Of a stretch of 64,000 nucleotides of DNA, positions 42,280 through 50,755 are shown in pieces; positions within the stretch are counted from its first letter, which is position 1, and each line of letters opens with the position of its first letter. Origin of the DNA: Salinisphaera japonica YTM-1 (GTDB lineage: Bacteria > Pseudomonadota > Gammaproteobacteria > Nevskiales > Salinisphaeraceae). The notes below the pieces were generated by a model that ran no database searches, was not told the origin of the DNA, and saw only the letters and a program-made list of their open reading frames with translations. The translations under genes and the position numbers were made by a program. The stretch is taken from assembly GCF_003788585.1 (NCBI RefSeq), contig NZ_AYKG01000068.1, positions 29,503 through 93,502 of the forward strand. The letters are read 5' to 3'.

Positions 42280-42720
42280 ATGACGCTTGAAACCGACGAC
42301 ACCGTGACGGGTCAATCGATTCTCACCACAGCCACTCGCGTGCCCGTGAATCGGCGCATGCAGTTTCTACCGCGGTTTCTCGGCCACGACATGCGGGCCG
42401 GCGAAGCCCTGGTTTATGACTGGATGCAGGCACTGGCCCCAGATTACGACGGCGGCTACTGGGAGTTTTACGAATTGAGCAATGGCGGCTTTTACATGGC
42501 GCCCGAGCTCGGTTGTGAAACGATCCGAATCCGCTGCCCCGGCAATTTCTACGACGCCACCATGTCGCCCGATGCCGCCGGTATCGTCGCGACGCTTTAT
42601 GCGCTCAATGCGTTGGTCTGGAAGACACGCAAGGCGGAACTCAGGGACCTGTTCGACCGGCTTCGTGATTACGCCGGCGACCATGCCGAAGGGCCGAAGA
42701 TCTTCGCGGCCATCGACTGA
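42280..42720 (+). CDS. ardB: Antirestriction protein, ArdB/KlcA family
   Basis: A 146-residue protein that protects incoming mobile DNA from type I restriction. The family core is clear: NRRMQFLPRFLG at the start, GEALVYDWMQALAPDYDGGY, WEFYELSNGGFYMAPE, and ATMSPDAAGIVATLYALNAL. Length is normal. Translation is probably controlled by the leader at 42215. Fits a gene expressed early after transfer. Confidence 0.92.
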   Translation: MTLETDDTVTGQSILTTATRVPVNRRMQFLPRFLGHDMRAGEALVYDWMQALAPDYDGGYWEFYELSNGGFYMAPELGCETIRIRCPGNFYDATMSPDAAGIVATLYALNALVWKTRKAELRDLFDRLRDYAGDHAEGPKIFAAID

Positions 42721-42758
42721 ATTGGACCGACCAAGACACGCTTTTAAGCGCGTCATTT

Positions 42759-42820
42759 CCCACTGCGGGGCATATCACCCCGCAAGGCGTGGTGTGCCCT
42801 TTTTTTCAAGGAGTATCACC
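42759..42820 (+). ncRNA. radC-motif-like 5' leader, copy 3
   Basis: Hairpin GCGGGG / CCCCGC, then GTGGTGTGCCC; GGGCA on the 5' arm can pair with TGCCC upstream of AAGGAG. Lies directly before radC, the gene that names the motif. Confidence 0.75.
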
Positions 42821-43279
42821 ATGCTTTTAACACTATCCGACGACGACGCGATGATCGTTCGCCAGGCGAGCGAGATCATGAAACGCCACTTGGTCTCAGG
42901 TCGGACCGTACTGAGCAGCCCGATGGAGACTCGGGAGTATCTGCAGCTTCAGATCGCACACCTCGAGCACGAGGTCTTTGGCGTGATCTTCGTCACTAAT
43001 CGCAATCAGATTATTGACGATCGAATCATGTTTCGCGGGACGATCGACGGCGCGGCCGTCTATCCGCGCGAGATCGCCAAGGAGGCTTTGCGGCTCAACG
43101 CGTCCGGTCTGGTGCTTTATCACAATCATCCGAGCGGTGTATCCGAGCCTTCCCGGGCCGATCGCGACATCACGGAGCGGATCACCCAGGCGATCGGATT
43201 GTTCGATATGCGCGTTCTGGATCATCTGATCGTGGCAAGCGATCACGCGACCTCGATGGCCGAACGCGGTCTCATTTGA
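42821..43279 (+). CDS. radC: RadC-family JAB/MPN-domain protein
   Basis: A 152-residue RadC-like protein of the type carried by mobile elements. The JAMM metal site is intact: Glu in HEVFGVIFVTNRN, then LYHNHPSGVSEPSRADRD. A typical LIVASDHATSMAERGLI end. It lacks the N-terminal helix-hairpin-helix part of chromosomal RadC. Despite the name, a DNA-repair role is not established. Confidence 0.92.
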   Translation: MLLTLSDDDAMIVRQASEIMKRHLVSGRTVLSSPMETREYLQLQIAHLEHEVFGVIFVTNRNQIIDDRIMFRGTIDGAAVYPREIAKEALRLNASGLVLYHNHPSGVSEPSRADRDITERITQAIGLFDMRVLDHLIVASDHATSMAERGLI

Positions 43280-43314
43280 CGTTCACGACCCGGGCCTCGC
43301 CCTGGTCTTTCTTT

Positions 43315-43377
43315 CCACCCCATCGGGGCATGCCGCCCCAATGGGGTGGCGTGTGCCCGATTCATTCGGAGTACACC
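43315..43377 (+). ncRNA. radC-motif-like 5' leader, copy 4
   Basis: Outer stem CCACCCCAT / ATGGGGTGG around CGGGGCATGCCGCCCC, then GTGTGCCCG; GGGCA / TGCCC pairing is again possible. Followed by CGGAG and the ATG. Confidence 0.68.
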
Positions 43378-43950
43378 ATGCAGACACAAGCACAGATCTA
43401 TCGCTCTGCTCGTCATCAGCATCCGGCCCTGCCGGCGCTATCAGCCTGGCAGCACGCCGGTCAGAAGCTGGAAGTCGATCGCTGGATCGCCCGCGTCGGC
43501 TTCGCGTGGAACGACGCGATCGCGCCGCGCTATGCGCGGTGGCGTGAGGCCGGATTCGATATCGAAGCCTGTCTCGAGACCGATGAACACGGCTGGGATC
43601 TGGTCGGGGTCGATACGATCGGCGAATTTCAAAATCGCTGGGTACCCGGCGCGATCGCACACGATCGATTCAACCATCGCGTGCTCGACTGGTTCGTGCC
43701 GGCCAATGCCAGCCATCCGGAATACGGTCAGGCTCAGTACCAACGGGCCTGCGCCTATGGCCGCGATTGGGCGTATCGGGTTTTGACGGTCAAGGCCATC
43801 CGAGCCGATGTCGAGCTCGGCGTGGCCGTGCTCGGCGGTATCGAATCGGATAGCGACGAGGATTTCGTGACCGAGTCGGTGTTCGACCTCACGGCCGAGG
43901 CTATCCAGACGGCTGGCCTCAAACTCCGCGAGCTCTGCGGCGAATGCTGA
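43378..43950 (+). CDS. Hypothetical protein under radC-type leader 4
   Basis: A 190-residue soluble, acidic protein starting MQTQAQIYRSARHQHPALPA. Notable segments are RWIARVGFAWNDAIAPRYAR and YGRDWAYRVLTVKAIRADVE. No domain recognised. Codon use matches the neighbours. Confidence 0.65.
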   Translation: MQTQAQIYRSARHQHPALPALSAWQHAGQKLEVDRWIARVGFAWNDAIAPRYARWREAGFDIEACLETDEHGWDLVGVDTIGEFQNRWVPGAIAHDRFNHRVLDWFVPANASHPEYGQAQYQRACAYGRDWAYRVLTVKAIRADVELGVAVLGGIESDSDEDFVTESVFDLTAEAIQTAGLKLRELCGEC

Positions 43951-43989
43951 CAAGCTCGTTCGCTGCCGGTTTTACCTGAGCCCGGCTTT

Positions 43990-44051
43990 CACCCATCGGG
44001 GATCCACCATCCCCGAGGGCTTGGTGTTTCCCGTTTTATTGGAGAACCACC
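43990..44051 (+). ncRNA. radC-motif-like 5' leader, copy 5
   Basis: Hairpin CGGGGA / TCCCCG, then TTGGTGTTTCCCG. The alternative pairing here is CGGGGA with TTCCCG, different bases from copies 2-4 but still complementary. Ends TTGGAGAACCACC before the ATG. Confidence 0.68.
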
Positions 44052-44450
44052 ATGAAATACGTCGTGGGCTATTCACTGCCCTACTTCCACCACGTCCAGG
44101 TCGGCATCGAGGCCGACTCCCCGGATCATGCGATCGAGCGTGCTCAGGCATTATTCGATACGAGCGAGATCTGGGATGACACGCCGGAGCATCCCTTGCT
44201 TCGGGATGATTTCGACGAAGACGTCGACGCCGGAGCCGCTCTCGTGTTCGGGATCGAGGACACGTTCTCGATTGAGCATGACTTTCCGGTCCCGGATAGC
44301 AGCGTTAAACGGCTTCGATCCGACGCCAAGGCACGGGCTGCGGCCCGCGCACTTGTGGCCGCATACCAGCACGGCGAGGCCAACGGCGGTTCGATCGATT
44401 GGTCAGATCTCGATGCGGCCTATGAGCTCGCCCTGGCCAGCCAGGGCTGA
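44052..44450 (+). CDS. Hypothetical protein under radC-type leader 5
   Basis: A 132-residue very acidic protein: MKYVVGYSLPYFHHVQVGIE, then SPDHAIERAQALFDTSEIWD, and a C-terminal helical stretch. Acidic, small and soluble, as are many DNA-mimic anti-defence proteins; this likeness is only suggestive. No family recognised. Confidence 0.65.
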   Translation: MKYVVGYSLPYFHHVQVGIEADSPDHAIERAQALFDTSEIWDDTPEHPLLRDDFDEDVDAGAALVFGIEDTFSIEHDFPVPDSSVKRLRSDAKARAAARALVAAYQHGEANGGSIDWSDLDAAYELALASQG

Positions 44451-44500
44451 TCGACCTTACCGGTCGATCTGACAATCCGCGCCCAGTCACGGGCGTTCAT

Positions 44501-44563
44501 CCACCCGCAGGGGAACATCACCCTGGCGGGGTCTGGTGTTCCTCTTTTCACAGGAGCAACACC
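44501..44563 (+). ncRNA. radC-motif-like 5' leader, copy 6
   Basis: CCCGC / GCGGG stem enclosing CAGGGG...CCCTG. GGGGAAC on the 5' arm pairs with GTTCCTC close to the CAGGAG ribosome site. Confidence 0.68.
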
Positions 44564-44866
44564 ATGAAAACGACATCGACCCAGTCCGCCGGTCATTCCG
44601 GGGCAAACTGCGACACCACGCCGCCGACGCTGGCCATCGTCATGGAAGGTGGCCTGGTGCAAGCGGTGGTGACCGATCGTCCAGAGGCCATCCGTGTGAA
44701 CGTTCGGATCATCGACTACGACACCGACGGTGCCTCTGACGATGAGCTTTCAGAGGTGCCGCAAGGCGACGGCTCGTTCTGCGATGCCGTCGTCGATCAT
44801 CGAGACCTGACCGAGGCGGCTATCGACCTCCATCACATCGTCGACAAGACCGATTCGGATCCATAA
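44564..44866 (+). CDS. Small acidic hypothetical protein under radC-type leader 6
   Basis: A 100-residue acidic protein beginning MKTTSTQSAGHSGANCDTTP and containing RVNVRIIDYDTDGASDDELS. That segment (R-IIDYDTDGA-D) resembles the small proteins beside ardB/radC in other mobile elements. No domain recognised. Confidence 0.62.
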   Translation: MKTTSTQSAGHSGANCDTTPPTLAIVMEGGLVQAVVTDRPEAIRVNVRIIDYDTDGASDDELSEVPQGDGSFCDAVVDHRDLTEAAIDLHHIVDKTDSDP

Positions 44867-44964
44867 GCGGCGTCGATCATTCGTACTGACGTCATGCGGG
44901 GCCGGCCGCACTGCGGCCGTGCCGAGCTCAACACAAACGTCCGCTGACGCGGACCTCTCATCAT

Positions 44965-45032
44965 CCACCCGCCGGGGAACACCACGTCCCTGGCGGGCGC
45001 CGGTGTTCCCCTTTTTTCACAGGAGCAACACC
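44965..45032 (+). ncRNA. radC-motif-like 5' leader, copy 7
   Basis: The strongest case: GGGGAACACC on the 5' side is perfectly complementary to GGTGTTCCCC next to the ribosome site, and CCCGCC / GGCGGG forms the outer stem. Ends CAGGAGCAACACC before the ATG. Confidence 0.72.
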
Positions 45033-45548
45033 ATGGGATGGTTAATCACACAAGGCCAGACGAAGGCCGAACTCATTGAACACCTCACCGAAGGTGACGC
45101 CAACCTCCGCACGCATCGGAAATGCGTGCGGGGCAACGTACTCTGGACCATTCAGGAAAACCTGAAATACCCAGGGTTGGGTCGATTCATCGTGGCGTAT
45201 CTGATGGTTCACGATCCGGGCTACGGCTGGGGCTACAAGCCCGTCGAGGAATCGATGGGCCCGGCCGAGCTCTCGTGTCCGGCGTCGTATCTCGACGAAG
45301 TACCCGTGCCCGATAGCGAGTTCGCCGCGCCCTGGCGAGAGCGTGTTCGTCGACGTCATGCCGACAAACAACGCCTCAAGCGCACGGTGGCCGCGGCCTC
45401 GGTCGGCGACCAGGTCACGCTAACCGAAGGCTGTGTGCCGCACACGGTGACGCTGACCTCCAAGAAGCCGCTGATCGGCCGGGCCGACGACGGCTCGCAT
45501 TGGCGGATTCCCCGTCGGTGCATCACATCGATCGAGCCCGCGGCCTGA
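45033..45548 (+). CDS. Conserved plasmid/ICE hypothetical protein under radC-type leader 7
   Basis: A 171-residue protein starting MGWLITQGQTKAELIEHLTE, an opening I know from plasmid and integrative-element proteins (DUF6927-like) beside ardB and radC. The middle has YGWGYKPVEESMGPAE, and the C-terminus a small beta domain (VGDQVTLTEGCVPHTVTLTS). Followed by a strong terminator, so it ends this set of genes. Confidence 0.72.
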   Translation: MGWLITQGQTKAELIEHLTEGDANLRTHRKCVRGNVLWTIQENLKYPGLGRFIVAYLMVHDPGYGWGYKPVEESMGPAELSCPASYLDEVPVPDSEFAAPWRERVRRRHADKQRLKRTVAAASVGDQVTLTEGCVPHTVTLTSKKPLIGRADDGSHWRIPRRCITSIEPAA

Positions 45549-45558
45549 CCGCGAACCG

Positions 45559-45585
45559 AGGCCCCTTTCGAGGGGCCTTTTCTTT
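45559..45585 (+). terminator. Rho-independent terminator
   Basis: AGGCCCC at 45559-45565 pairs with GGGGCCT at 45572-45578, loop TTTCGA, followed by a T-rich tract. It ends the leader-controlled gene set. Confidence 0.85.
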
Positions 45586-45794
45586 GGTCGGTTTCCTCAC
45601 ATCATCTGTGGATAGGTCGCCCTTCGAGGCCCGCAACCGCCGGTCGGGCAACGCTCCGCTGGGTCATGACGGGTTTTTGATCAGTCGACCACCGAACCCC
45701 AAAAGAAATTCCGGTACGGCGCCGCGGAATTGTCTATTGTCGAGGCCGGCCCGGTCGCCCACCTTGGCCGTGTTATTCACGATAGCACGACCCC

Positions 45795-46366
45795 ATGCGA
45801 CTTCCCGATCCGATCCGACGCCGTCTGCTGACCTGGGCTCGAGACTGGCACTGCGAGGCCCGGTCCAGCGATTTTTTGATCGAAAACGCCCACGGACCCT
45901 ATCTGGCGCGCTGGTACGTGATTCGCCAGGGCAACGCTGGCTCGATCTGTCACCCGAAGTCCGCCGCCGTGAACTCGCCGGCGAGAATCCCCGCGTCGAC
46001 GGCGGCAAGCGCAACGTGTTTGTGCATCAGTTTTTGTCCAGTGACGACGATCGGGCCCTGCACGATCACCCGTGGCCCTGGATGACCCTCATTCTCGAGG
46101 GTGAATACCTCGAACATCTGCCGGCCGACGCATCGAAACCATCCGGCGAGACGATCGTCCACCGGCGCCGCGCCGGCGACATCGTGATACGCCGCAATGC
46201 CTCGCGGCCCCACCGCATCGAATTACTGGAACAACGGCCGGCCACCACCCTGTTCGTGACCGGCCGCAAACGGCGTGAGTGGGGATTTCACCGTGCCCGC
46301 GGCTGGCGTCATTGGCGGGAGTTCACGGCAGCGAACGGCCGCGGCGGCTCGCGCGGCTGTGAGTAA
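45795..46366 (+). pseudogene. Cupin-like conserved hypothetical gene with single-base frameshift
   Basis: The N-terminal part (MRLPDPIRRRLLTWARDWHC, then YLARWYVIRQG) is in one frame; the remainder (QRWLDLSPEVRRRELAG, NVFVHQFLSSDDDRALHDHP, RPHRIELLEQRPATTLFVTG, WGFHRARGWRHWREF) is in another, ending at 46366. One missing base, probably a G in the GGG at about 45930, restores about 191 residues. The HDHP and RPHRIEL segments suit a metal-binding cupin fold known from phage and mobile-element proteins. The second frame is open far upstream to 45500, but that part crosses a terminator and is not coding. Confidence 0.65.
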
Positions 46367-46528
46367 CCCTGTCGATACCGGACTGATCCATGCACGGCCC
46401 TATCGATCCCAGCACATTAAAACCAACGCGAGATTCCTTGTTCACCCGGTAATCCCCAAGTCGTTGCATTCGCTGGCCCCAAAGCCGATCAGCAGCCGCT
46501 GACCCAGTCGCATGGATCTCTGCCAAAA

Positions 46529-46553
46529 AATTCCGCGCACGCACCGCGGAATT
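46529..46553 (+). terminator. Hairpin, possible terminator
   Basis: AATTCCGCG at 46529-46537 pairs perfectly with CGCGGAATT at 46545-46553, seven-base loop, with an A-run before and AATTATT after. It lies in the 250-base gap between 46366 and 46616, which is otherwise empty. Confidence 0.5.
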
Positions 46554-46615
46554 AATTATTGCCGCTGCCGCGCGGCTTGGTCAGATTGGGCTCGGCATTT
46601 CCACTGGCACAGCTG

Positions 46616-47134
46616 ATGAACGATTCAACCGACGATGGCACCCATATTCCGGACGGCAGCAAAGCGGCGCCTGGCACAGTCGAGGATGAGCAGATCATCT
46701 GGTCGACCGGGCCGGGCCAGATCGTCAATTTTCACATCTATATCATCGCCTCGATCGCGGCGGCGATTCCCGGTGTACTGGCGCCCTGGCCCTGGGTGGC
46801 CCTGGCCATCGTGCCCGTGGTGATCGCCGGCGTTTACGCCTGGTCGGTTCAGGCCATCCGTTATGAGCTTACCCATGAGCGTCTGCGTCAATCGTGGGGA
46901 GTCCTGACCCGTCGCGGTGAGGAAATCGAGCTCTATCGTGTCGAAGACACGAGTCCTACGGCGCCGCTACTGTATCGCTTGAACGGTCGCGGCAACGTCG
47001 ACGTTCTGTCCACCGATCGCTCCGCGGCCACGCTGACGCTGCGTGCGATCAAGGACCACGAGAGCATCCGCAACACGATCCGGGAACGCGTCGAAGCCAT
47101 GCGTCGCGCCAAGGGCGTGCGCCTGGTCGAATAG
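46616..47134 (+). CDS. PH-domain (DUF304/YdbT-like) membrane protein
   Basis: A 172-residue protein: acidic N-terminus, two membrane helices (IYIIASIAAAIPGVLAPWPW, ALAIVPVVIAGVYAWSV), then a bacterial PH domain (IRYELTHERLRQSWGVLTRR, GEEIELYRVEDTSPTAPLLY, GNVDVLSTDRSAATLTLRAI). I use the ATG at 46616. Function in mobile elements unknown. Confidence 0.8.
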   Translation: MNDSTDDGTHIPDGSKAAPGTVEDEQIIWSTGPGQIVNFHIYIIASIAAAIPGVLAPWPWVALAIVPVVIAGVYAWSVQAIRYELTHERLRQSWGVLTRRGEEIELYRVEDTSPTAPLLYRLNGRGNVDVLSTDRSAATLTLRAIKDHESIRNTIRERVEAMRRAKGVRLVE

Positions 47135-47181
47135 CGCGACATGAATTTATCCGACCACACCGCCTTGTGCGAGGTCGCCGT

Positions 47182-47304
47182 ATGCGAGACCAGGTCATTA
47201 TGTTGATGCTGCGGAACCGCCATCCGGATCTGCATGAACAGATCCTTTCATCCATCGAGGCTCCTGCCCCAAGAGAGCCCGTACACCACGAAGGGTCACC
47301 ATGA
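47182..47304 (+). CDS. Possible small ORF upstream of the DsbG-like gene
   Basis: A 40-codon frame, MRDQVIMLMLRNRHPDLHEQ to EPVHHEGSP, whose stop overlaps the next start by four bases (ATGA). The overlap and a helical N-terminus favour translation, but there is no clear ribosome site. Could be a coupling leader peptide. Confidence 0.35.
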   Translation: MRDQVIMLMLRNRHPDLHEQILSSIEAPAPREPVHHEGSP

Positions 47305-48122
47305 AACGTCATCATATCGGCCGCGTGTCGCGCGGCCGTGCATTCCTGTGTTTTCTCGCCGTTGCCGGAGCAACGCTGTCAGCGGCGCCGGCGTTTTCGT
47401 CGCAGGATACGACCAACGCGCCGGCCGACTACCCGAAAGTGCTCCGCGAGATGGTCGATGCCGGCAAGATGCAGGTGGTGAAAGCATTTCCCACCGACAA
47501 GGACGGCGTGACAGGCTATCTGGTAAAGCACGGCGGCTACCAGACTGTCGTCTATAGCGAAGACGGCTATCTCATGCTGGGGCCGCTCTACGGCCCTCAG
47601 GGACACAACCTGTCGTCGAAGTACGCTCAGAAGTACAAGCCGAAACCCAACGTCGGTGAGGTGATTCAGTCACTCGATGCGGGCCGCATGGTGACCGAGG
47701 GGCCGAAAAACGCCCCGAGATTGTATGTCTTCGCGGATCCTAACTGCATTTATTGCCACAAGCTCTATGAGCAGACAAAGCCGCTGGTGAAGGCCGGCAA
47801 CCTGCGCGTGCACTGGATTATGGTCGGTGTGCTGGGGCCCAGCAGTGTCGGCCGCGCGGCCACGATACTCGCGGCTGACGATCCAGCGGCCGCGCTGGCG
47901 AGAAATGAGGCGAAATTCAACACGGCACAGGAACAAGGCGGTGTCTCACCGAGCAAACCGAATTCGACGCAAGATGACGTGCTCGAGCAGAATCGCCAGG
48001 CGATGTTCTCGCTTGGTAGTCAGGGCACGCCGACTGTCGTGTTTACCGACGACAACAGTAATCTGCAGTCCCGCCAGGGCATACCGCCCAGCGGCTGGCT
48101 TTCGCACTACGCCCAGGATTAA
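47301..48122 (+). CDS. dsbG: Thiol:disulfide interchange protein, DsbG/DsbC-like
   Basis: A 273-residue periplasmic oxidoreductase: signal peptide ending in AAPAFSS, an N-terminal dimerisation-like domain, then a thioredoxin fold with active site CIYC near residue 149 (VFADPNCIYCHKLYEQ) and the cis-Pro loop GSQGTPTVVFTD. It would isomerise disulfides in the Cys-rich TraU-like proteins of the element. A DsbG-like gene is common in this element class. Confidence 0.9.
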   Translation: MKRHHIGRVSRGRAFLCFLAVAGATLSAAPAFSSQDTTNAPADYPKVLREMVDAGKMQVVKAFPTDKDGVTGYLVKHGGYQTVVYSEDGYLMLGPLYGPQGHNLSSKYAQKYKPKPNVGEVIQSLDAGRMVTEGPKNAPRLYVFADPNCIYCHKLYEQTKPLVKAGNLRVHWIMVGVLGPSSVGRAATILAADDPAAALARNEAKFNTAQEQGGVSPSKPNSTQDDVLEQNRQAMFSLGSQGTPTVVFTDDNSNLQSRQGIPPSGWLSHYAQD

Positions 48123-48153
48123 GCTGGCTCAGACGAGAAGCTCGAGGCCGATC

Positions 48154-48357
48154 ATGATGAAAATCGATGCGCCCTGCCCCGAATGCGGTGAAAATCCGGT
48201 CGATCAACTGGATCTGATCGACGGCCAAATCTGGATCTGTCCAGGCTGCGGCTATCAAGAAATCACGGCCGGCGTGGATATCGAGGCCCAGCTGGACGTT
48301 CTGGCGGATCAGGATCCGGAGCTCGCCGCCGGCTGGCGCGAAGCGCTGGGTATCTGA
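48154..48357 (+). CDS. Small zinc-ribbon protein
   Basis: A 67-residue protein, MMKIDAPCPECGENPVDQLD, then IWICPGCGYQEITAG. Two Cys pairs (CPEC, CPGC) form a likely zinc ribbon. The C-terminus is acidic and helical. The start at 48154 is 31 bases after the DsbG stop. Role unknown. Confidence 0.62.
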   Translation: MMKIDAPCPECGENPVDQLDLIDGQIWICPGCGYQEITAGVDIEAQLDVLADQDPELAAGWREALGI

Positions 48358-48362
48358 GCCCG

Positions 48363-48937
48363 ATGCGTGATAGCTCGGCGAACACCGCGCGAAACCAGCC
48401 ACTGGTGTCCCGTTGGCTATTTCGTCGTAATGTTATCGTCGTGTTGCTTGTACTCGCCCTGCTCGGCATCGCGCCCTGGATTCAGGCGCTCTATGCCAGC
48501 TGGGTCGGCGTCGGCATGATCGCCCTGGTCCACGCCGAAGTCGAGCCGGAAACCCCGCAACGCTTCACCGCCAATCTCAAGCGCTTTCTCCGCAGTCAGG
48601 TGTGGCCGGCTCTACATGCCCAGGGATCGCTTGAGATGGTCGATGAACGGAGTCCGTCGTTGGACGGCAGAGGGCAGAATACGATGCCTGCTACAAGTTC
48701 TGCCGGCGTCAGCGTCCGGATCTGCTCGATACCCTGCTCGCCGGCGCGGATCACCTGGGCGCGATCGCATTCGAGCTCGAGCGCTGGCAGCTCGATGCGC
48801 TGCTCGACTGGAAGCTTCCCGACGCCTACGCGCTGGTCGAGCTGACCGTTACGCCGTTTGCCGATCTTGCCACCACGGCCAGCGCCTGTTCGTACATCAA
48901 GGCGCCGCAGCGTAATGCTGATCGATCCGCGTTATAA
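48363..48937 (+). pseudogene. Hypothetical membrane-anchored protein gene with frameshift
   Basis: The first frame gives MRDSSANTARNQPLVSRWLF, a membrane helix (VIVVLLVLALLGIAPWIQAL), then LKRFLRSQVWPALHAQGSLE. From about 48665 the coding signal moves to another frame: AEYDACYKFCRRQRPDLLDT, LAGADHLGAIAFELERWQLD, LPDAYALVELTVTPFADLAT, ending at the TAA at 48935. A single lost base near 48655-48680 joins them into about 191 residues. Function unknown. Confidence 0.6.
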
Positions 48938-49228
48938 ACAGCGAGATATCCAGCAGCTGCTGCCAGCGTGGTGGCCGTCAGACGGTTGAACACAGAACCA
49001 GAGCATATCTAGATCCTTCTTTGAAGCGTCCGCATTAACGGGTGAGAACCCCCTCGCCGATGGCGCAGCCGCTCAAGCAATGCACGGTTGCACTGAGTGC
49101 GGTTCGGTTCAAAGAGCTGCTGTCGATATGCGTGTGGTGCGATGTCGAATTCATAGGTAGCTCACGGTCCGGTATTCGGTAGCAAATCTTTTGTCGCCAA
49201 GTGCCTATCCCAGCAATTGATGTTGTGC
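48938..49228. other. Intergenic region, junction between element and metal genes
   Basis: No coding sequence recognised. This is where mobile-element genes give way to metal-resistance genes, so an attachment site or an old junction could lie here, but I see no tRNA fragment or repeat to prove it. Confidence 0.4.
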
Positions 49229-49708
49229 TTAGGGGCTCGTGTTCACGCCCGGTCGACGGGCTCCTGCGGGTGCACGCACGCGCCGGCGGCTGGTTTTTCG
49301 CGGCGGCTCGGGCGGCTGCTGTCCCTCGGACAGGCCCTCGATGATGGGACAGTCCGGCCGGTGATCGCCGCGACAATGCTCAGCCAGATGCTGCAACGTC
49401 TCCCGCATCGTATCCAGCGCTTCGATCTTGTCTTCGAGTTCGGCAACGTGCGCCAGGGCTAAGGACTTGACGTTGGCACTGCTACGACTGCGGTCGCGCC
49501 AGAGCGACAGCAGCTCGTGCATCTGCTTGACGGAAAAACCCAGGCTTCGTGCCCGCTGTATAAACTTCAAGATGTTGAGGTCGGCGTCCGTATAGGCCCG
49601 ATAGCCGGATTCGGTGCGGCCCACGGGCGGGATCAGGTCCACCCACTCATAGTAGCGGATCATCTTCGCGGAGATGTCGGATGCTTCGGCGGCTTGTCCT
49701 ATGTTCAT
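49229..49708 (-). CDS. cueR: MerR-family copper sensor CueR
   Basis: A 159-residue Cu(I)-responsive activator. MNIGQAAEASDISAKMIRYY is the MerR winged helix; the metal-binding cysteines are Cys112 and Cys120 (HCRGDHRPDC), the same numbers as in E. coli CueR. The C-terminal 30 residues are a basic, Pro/Arg-rich extension not found in the usual protein. Start at 49708 after GGAGG; the upstream extension to 49936 is not family sequence. It is expected to activate copA, whose promoter contains its operator. Confidence 0.9.
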   Translation of the reverse strand: MNIGQAAEASDISAKMIRYYEWVDLIPPVGRTESGYRAYTDADLNILKFIQRARSLGFSVKQMHELLSLWRDRSRSSANVKSLALAHVAELEDKIEALDTMRETLQHLAEHCRGDHRPDCPIIEGLSEGQQPPEPPRKTSRRRVRAPAGARRPGVNTSP

Positions 49709-49740
49709 GATCGCCTCCTGTCTCGCTAGGGCGCGTGCGG

Positions 49741-50755
49741 TCAGGCTTCCGCCGCCGCACCGGTTTCCGGGGTAAAAAACACGTCGGCGTGCAAGTCGTT
49801 GGCCCCCAGACCGCGTTGGGTCAGCGTCTCCTGCGCCGCGTCGACCATGGCCGGCGGCCCGGCGACGTAGGCTTTCCAGCCGTCGAGATCGCCTAGATCC
49901 TGGCCGACGGCGTCGGTGACCCAGCCAGTGCGCCACGCGCCGGTCGCTGTCGCTTCGGACAGCACGGGCGTGAAGGCCACGTTAGCATGGCGTTCGGCCA
50001 AAGCTTCGAAGCGCGCATCAAGGTACAGATCGCGCGGTGCGCGAACGCCGTGATAGATGTGGATGGGCTGTCGCAGCCCACGGGCGAGCGCGGTTTCCAC
50101 GATCGACTTGATGGGCGCGAGCCCCGAGCCGCCGGCGATCGCCACGATCGGGCCGGCATGTTTTTCGCGCAGAAATGACGCGCCATAAGGTCCCTCGACC
50201 CTAACTTCGTCGCCCGGCGCCAGCGCAGTCGCCACGCGCCCACTAGCCGCACCGCCGGCAATCTGGCGCACATGAAACTCCAGTTCATCGCTATCGGCGG
50301 GATTGGCCATCGAGTAATCGCGGGTGGGCGCTCCGGGAAACGTGGCCTGTGCATACTGCCCGGCCGAATAATCCATAGGTGGACCCTCGATAACGTGGAG
50401 AACCACGCGCTTGATGTCGCGGGTTGCGTCTTCCAGCCGGGCAACTCGGCATCGCAGAGTTCGACGCGGATGGTCGGCGGTTTCGGTATCGCCGCCCAGC
50501 CAGGCCACGCAGGCGTCGGTCTGTGGCAGCGCCCGGCCGGCCAGAAGCCCGCTCGTCCGGCGACAGAGCGAACTCGGTATGCTCGCGCTGCTCGACGTCG
50601 CCCGACACCAGCCGGGACTTGCAGGCGCCGCACCGACCGGAGCGACAGCCGTGCGGATAATTGATGCCGGCGCCGAGTGCGATCTGCAGAATGGTCTGGC
50701 CCGACGGGACCGCGATCGCGGTATCGGTCGAGCGGATGGTGACGTTTTTCGACAT
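49741..50755 (-). pseudogene. Ferredoxin/flavin reductase fusion gene with frameshift
   Basis: From the ATG at 50755 (GAGGAG eight bases upstream) the first frame encodes a plant-type 2Fe-2S ferredoxin (NYPHGCRSGRCGACKSRLVS). After FALSPDE the coding frame shifts near 50545-50560 to SGLLAGRALPQTDACVAWLG, then an FNR-like FAD/NAD reductase (RDYSMANPADSDELEF, VAIAGGSGLAPIKSI, VAGPPAMVD) to the stop at 49741. The domain order is that of class I oxygenase reductases and CDP-6-deoxy-glucoseen reductase-like proteins. It may supply electrons for copper-related redox work, but that is a guess from position. Confidence 0.7.

Noticed and set aside
45500..45794. 5' extension of the cupin-like frame
   Set aside because: It crosses a strong terminator and overlaps another gene; family sequence upstream of the join is in the frame starting at 45795.
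48938..49228. Attachment site at the element/metal-gene junction
   Set aside because: I found no tRNA 3' end or direct repeat shared with the left end to support it.
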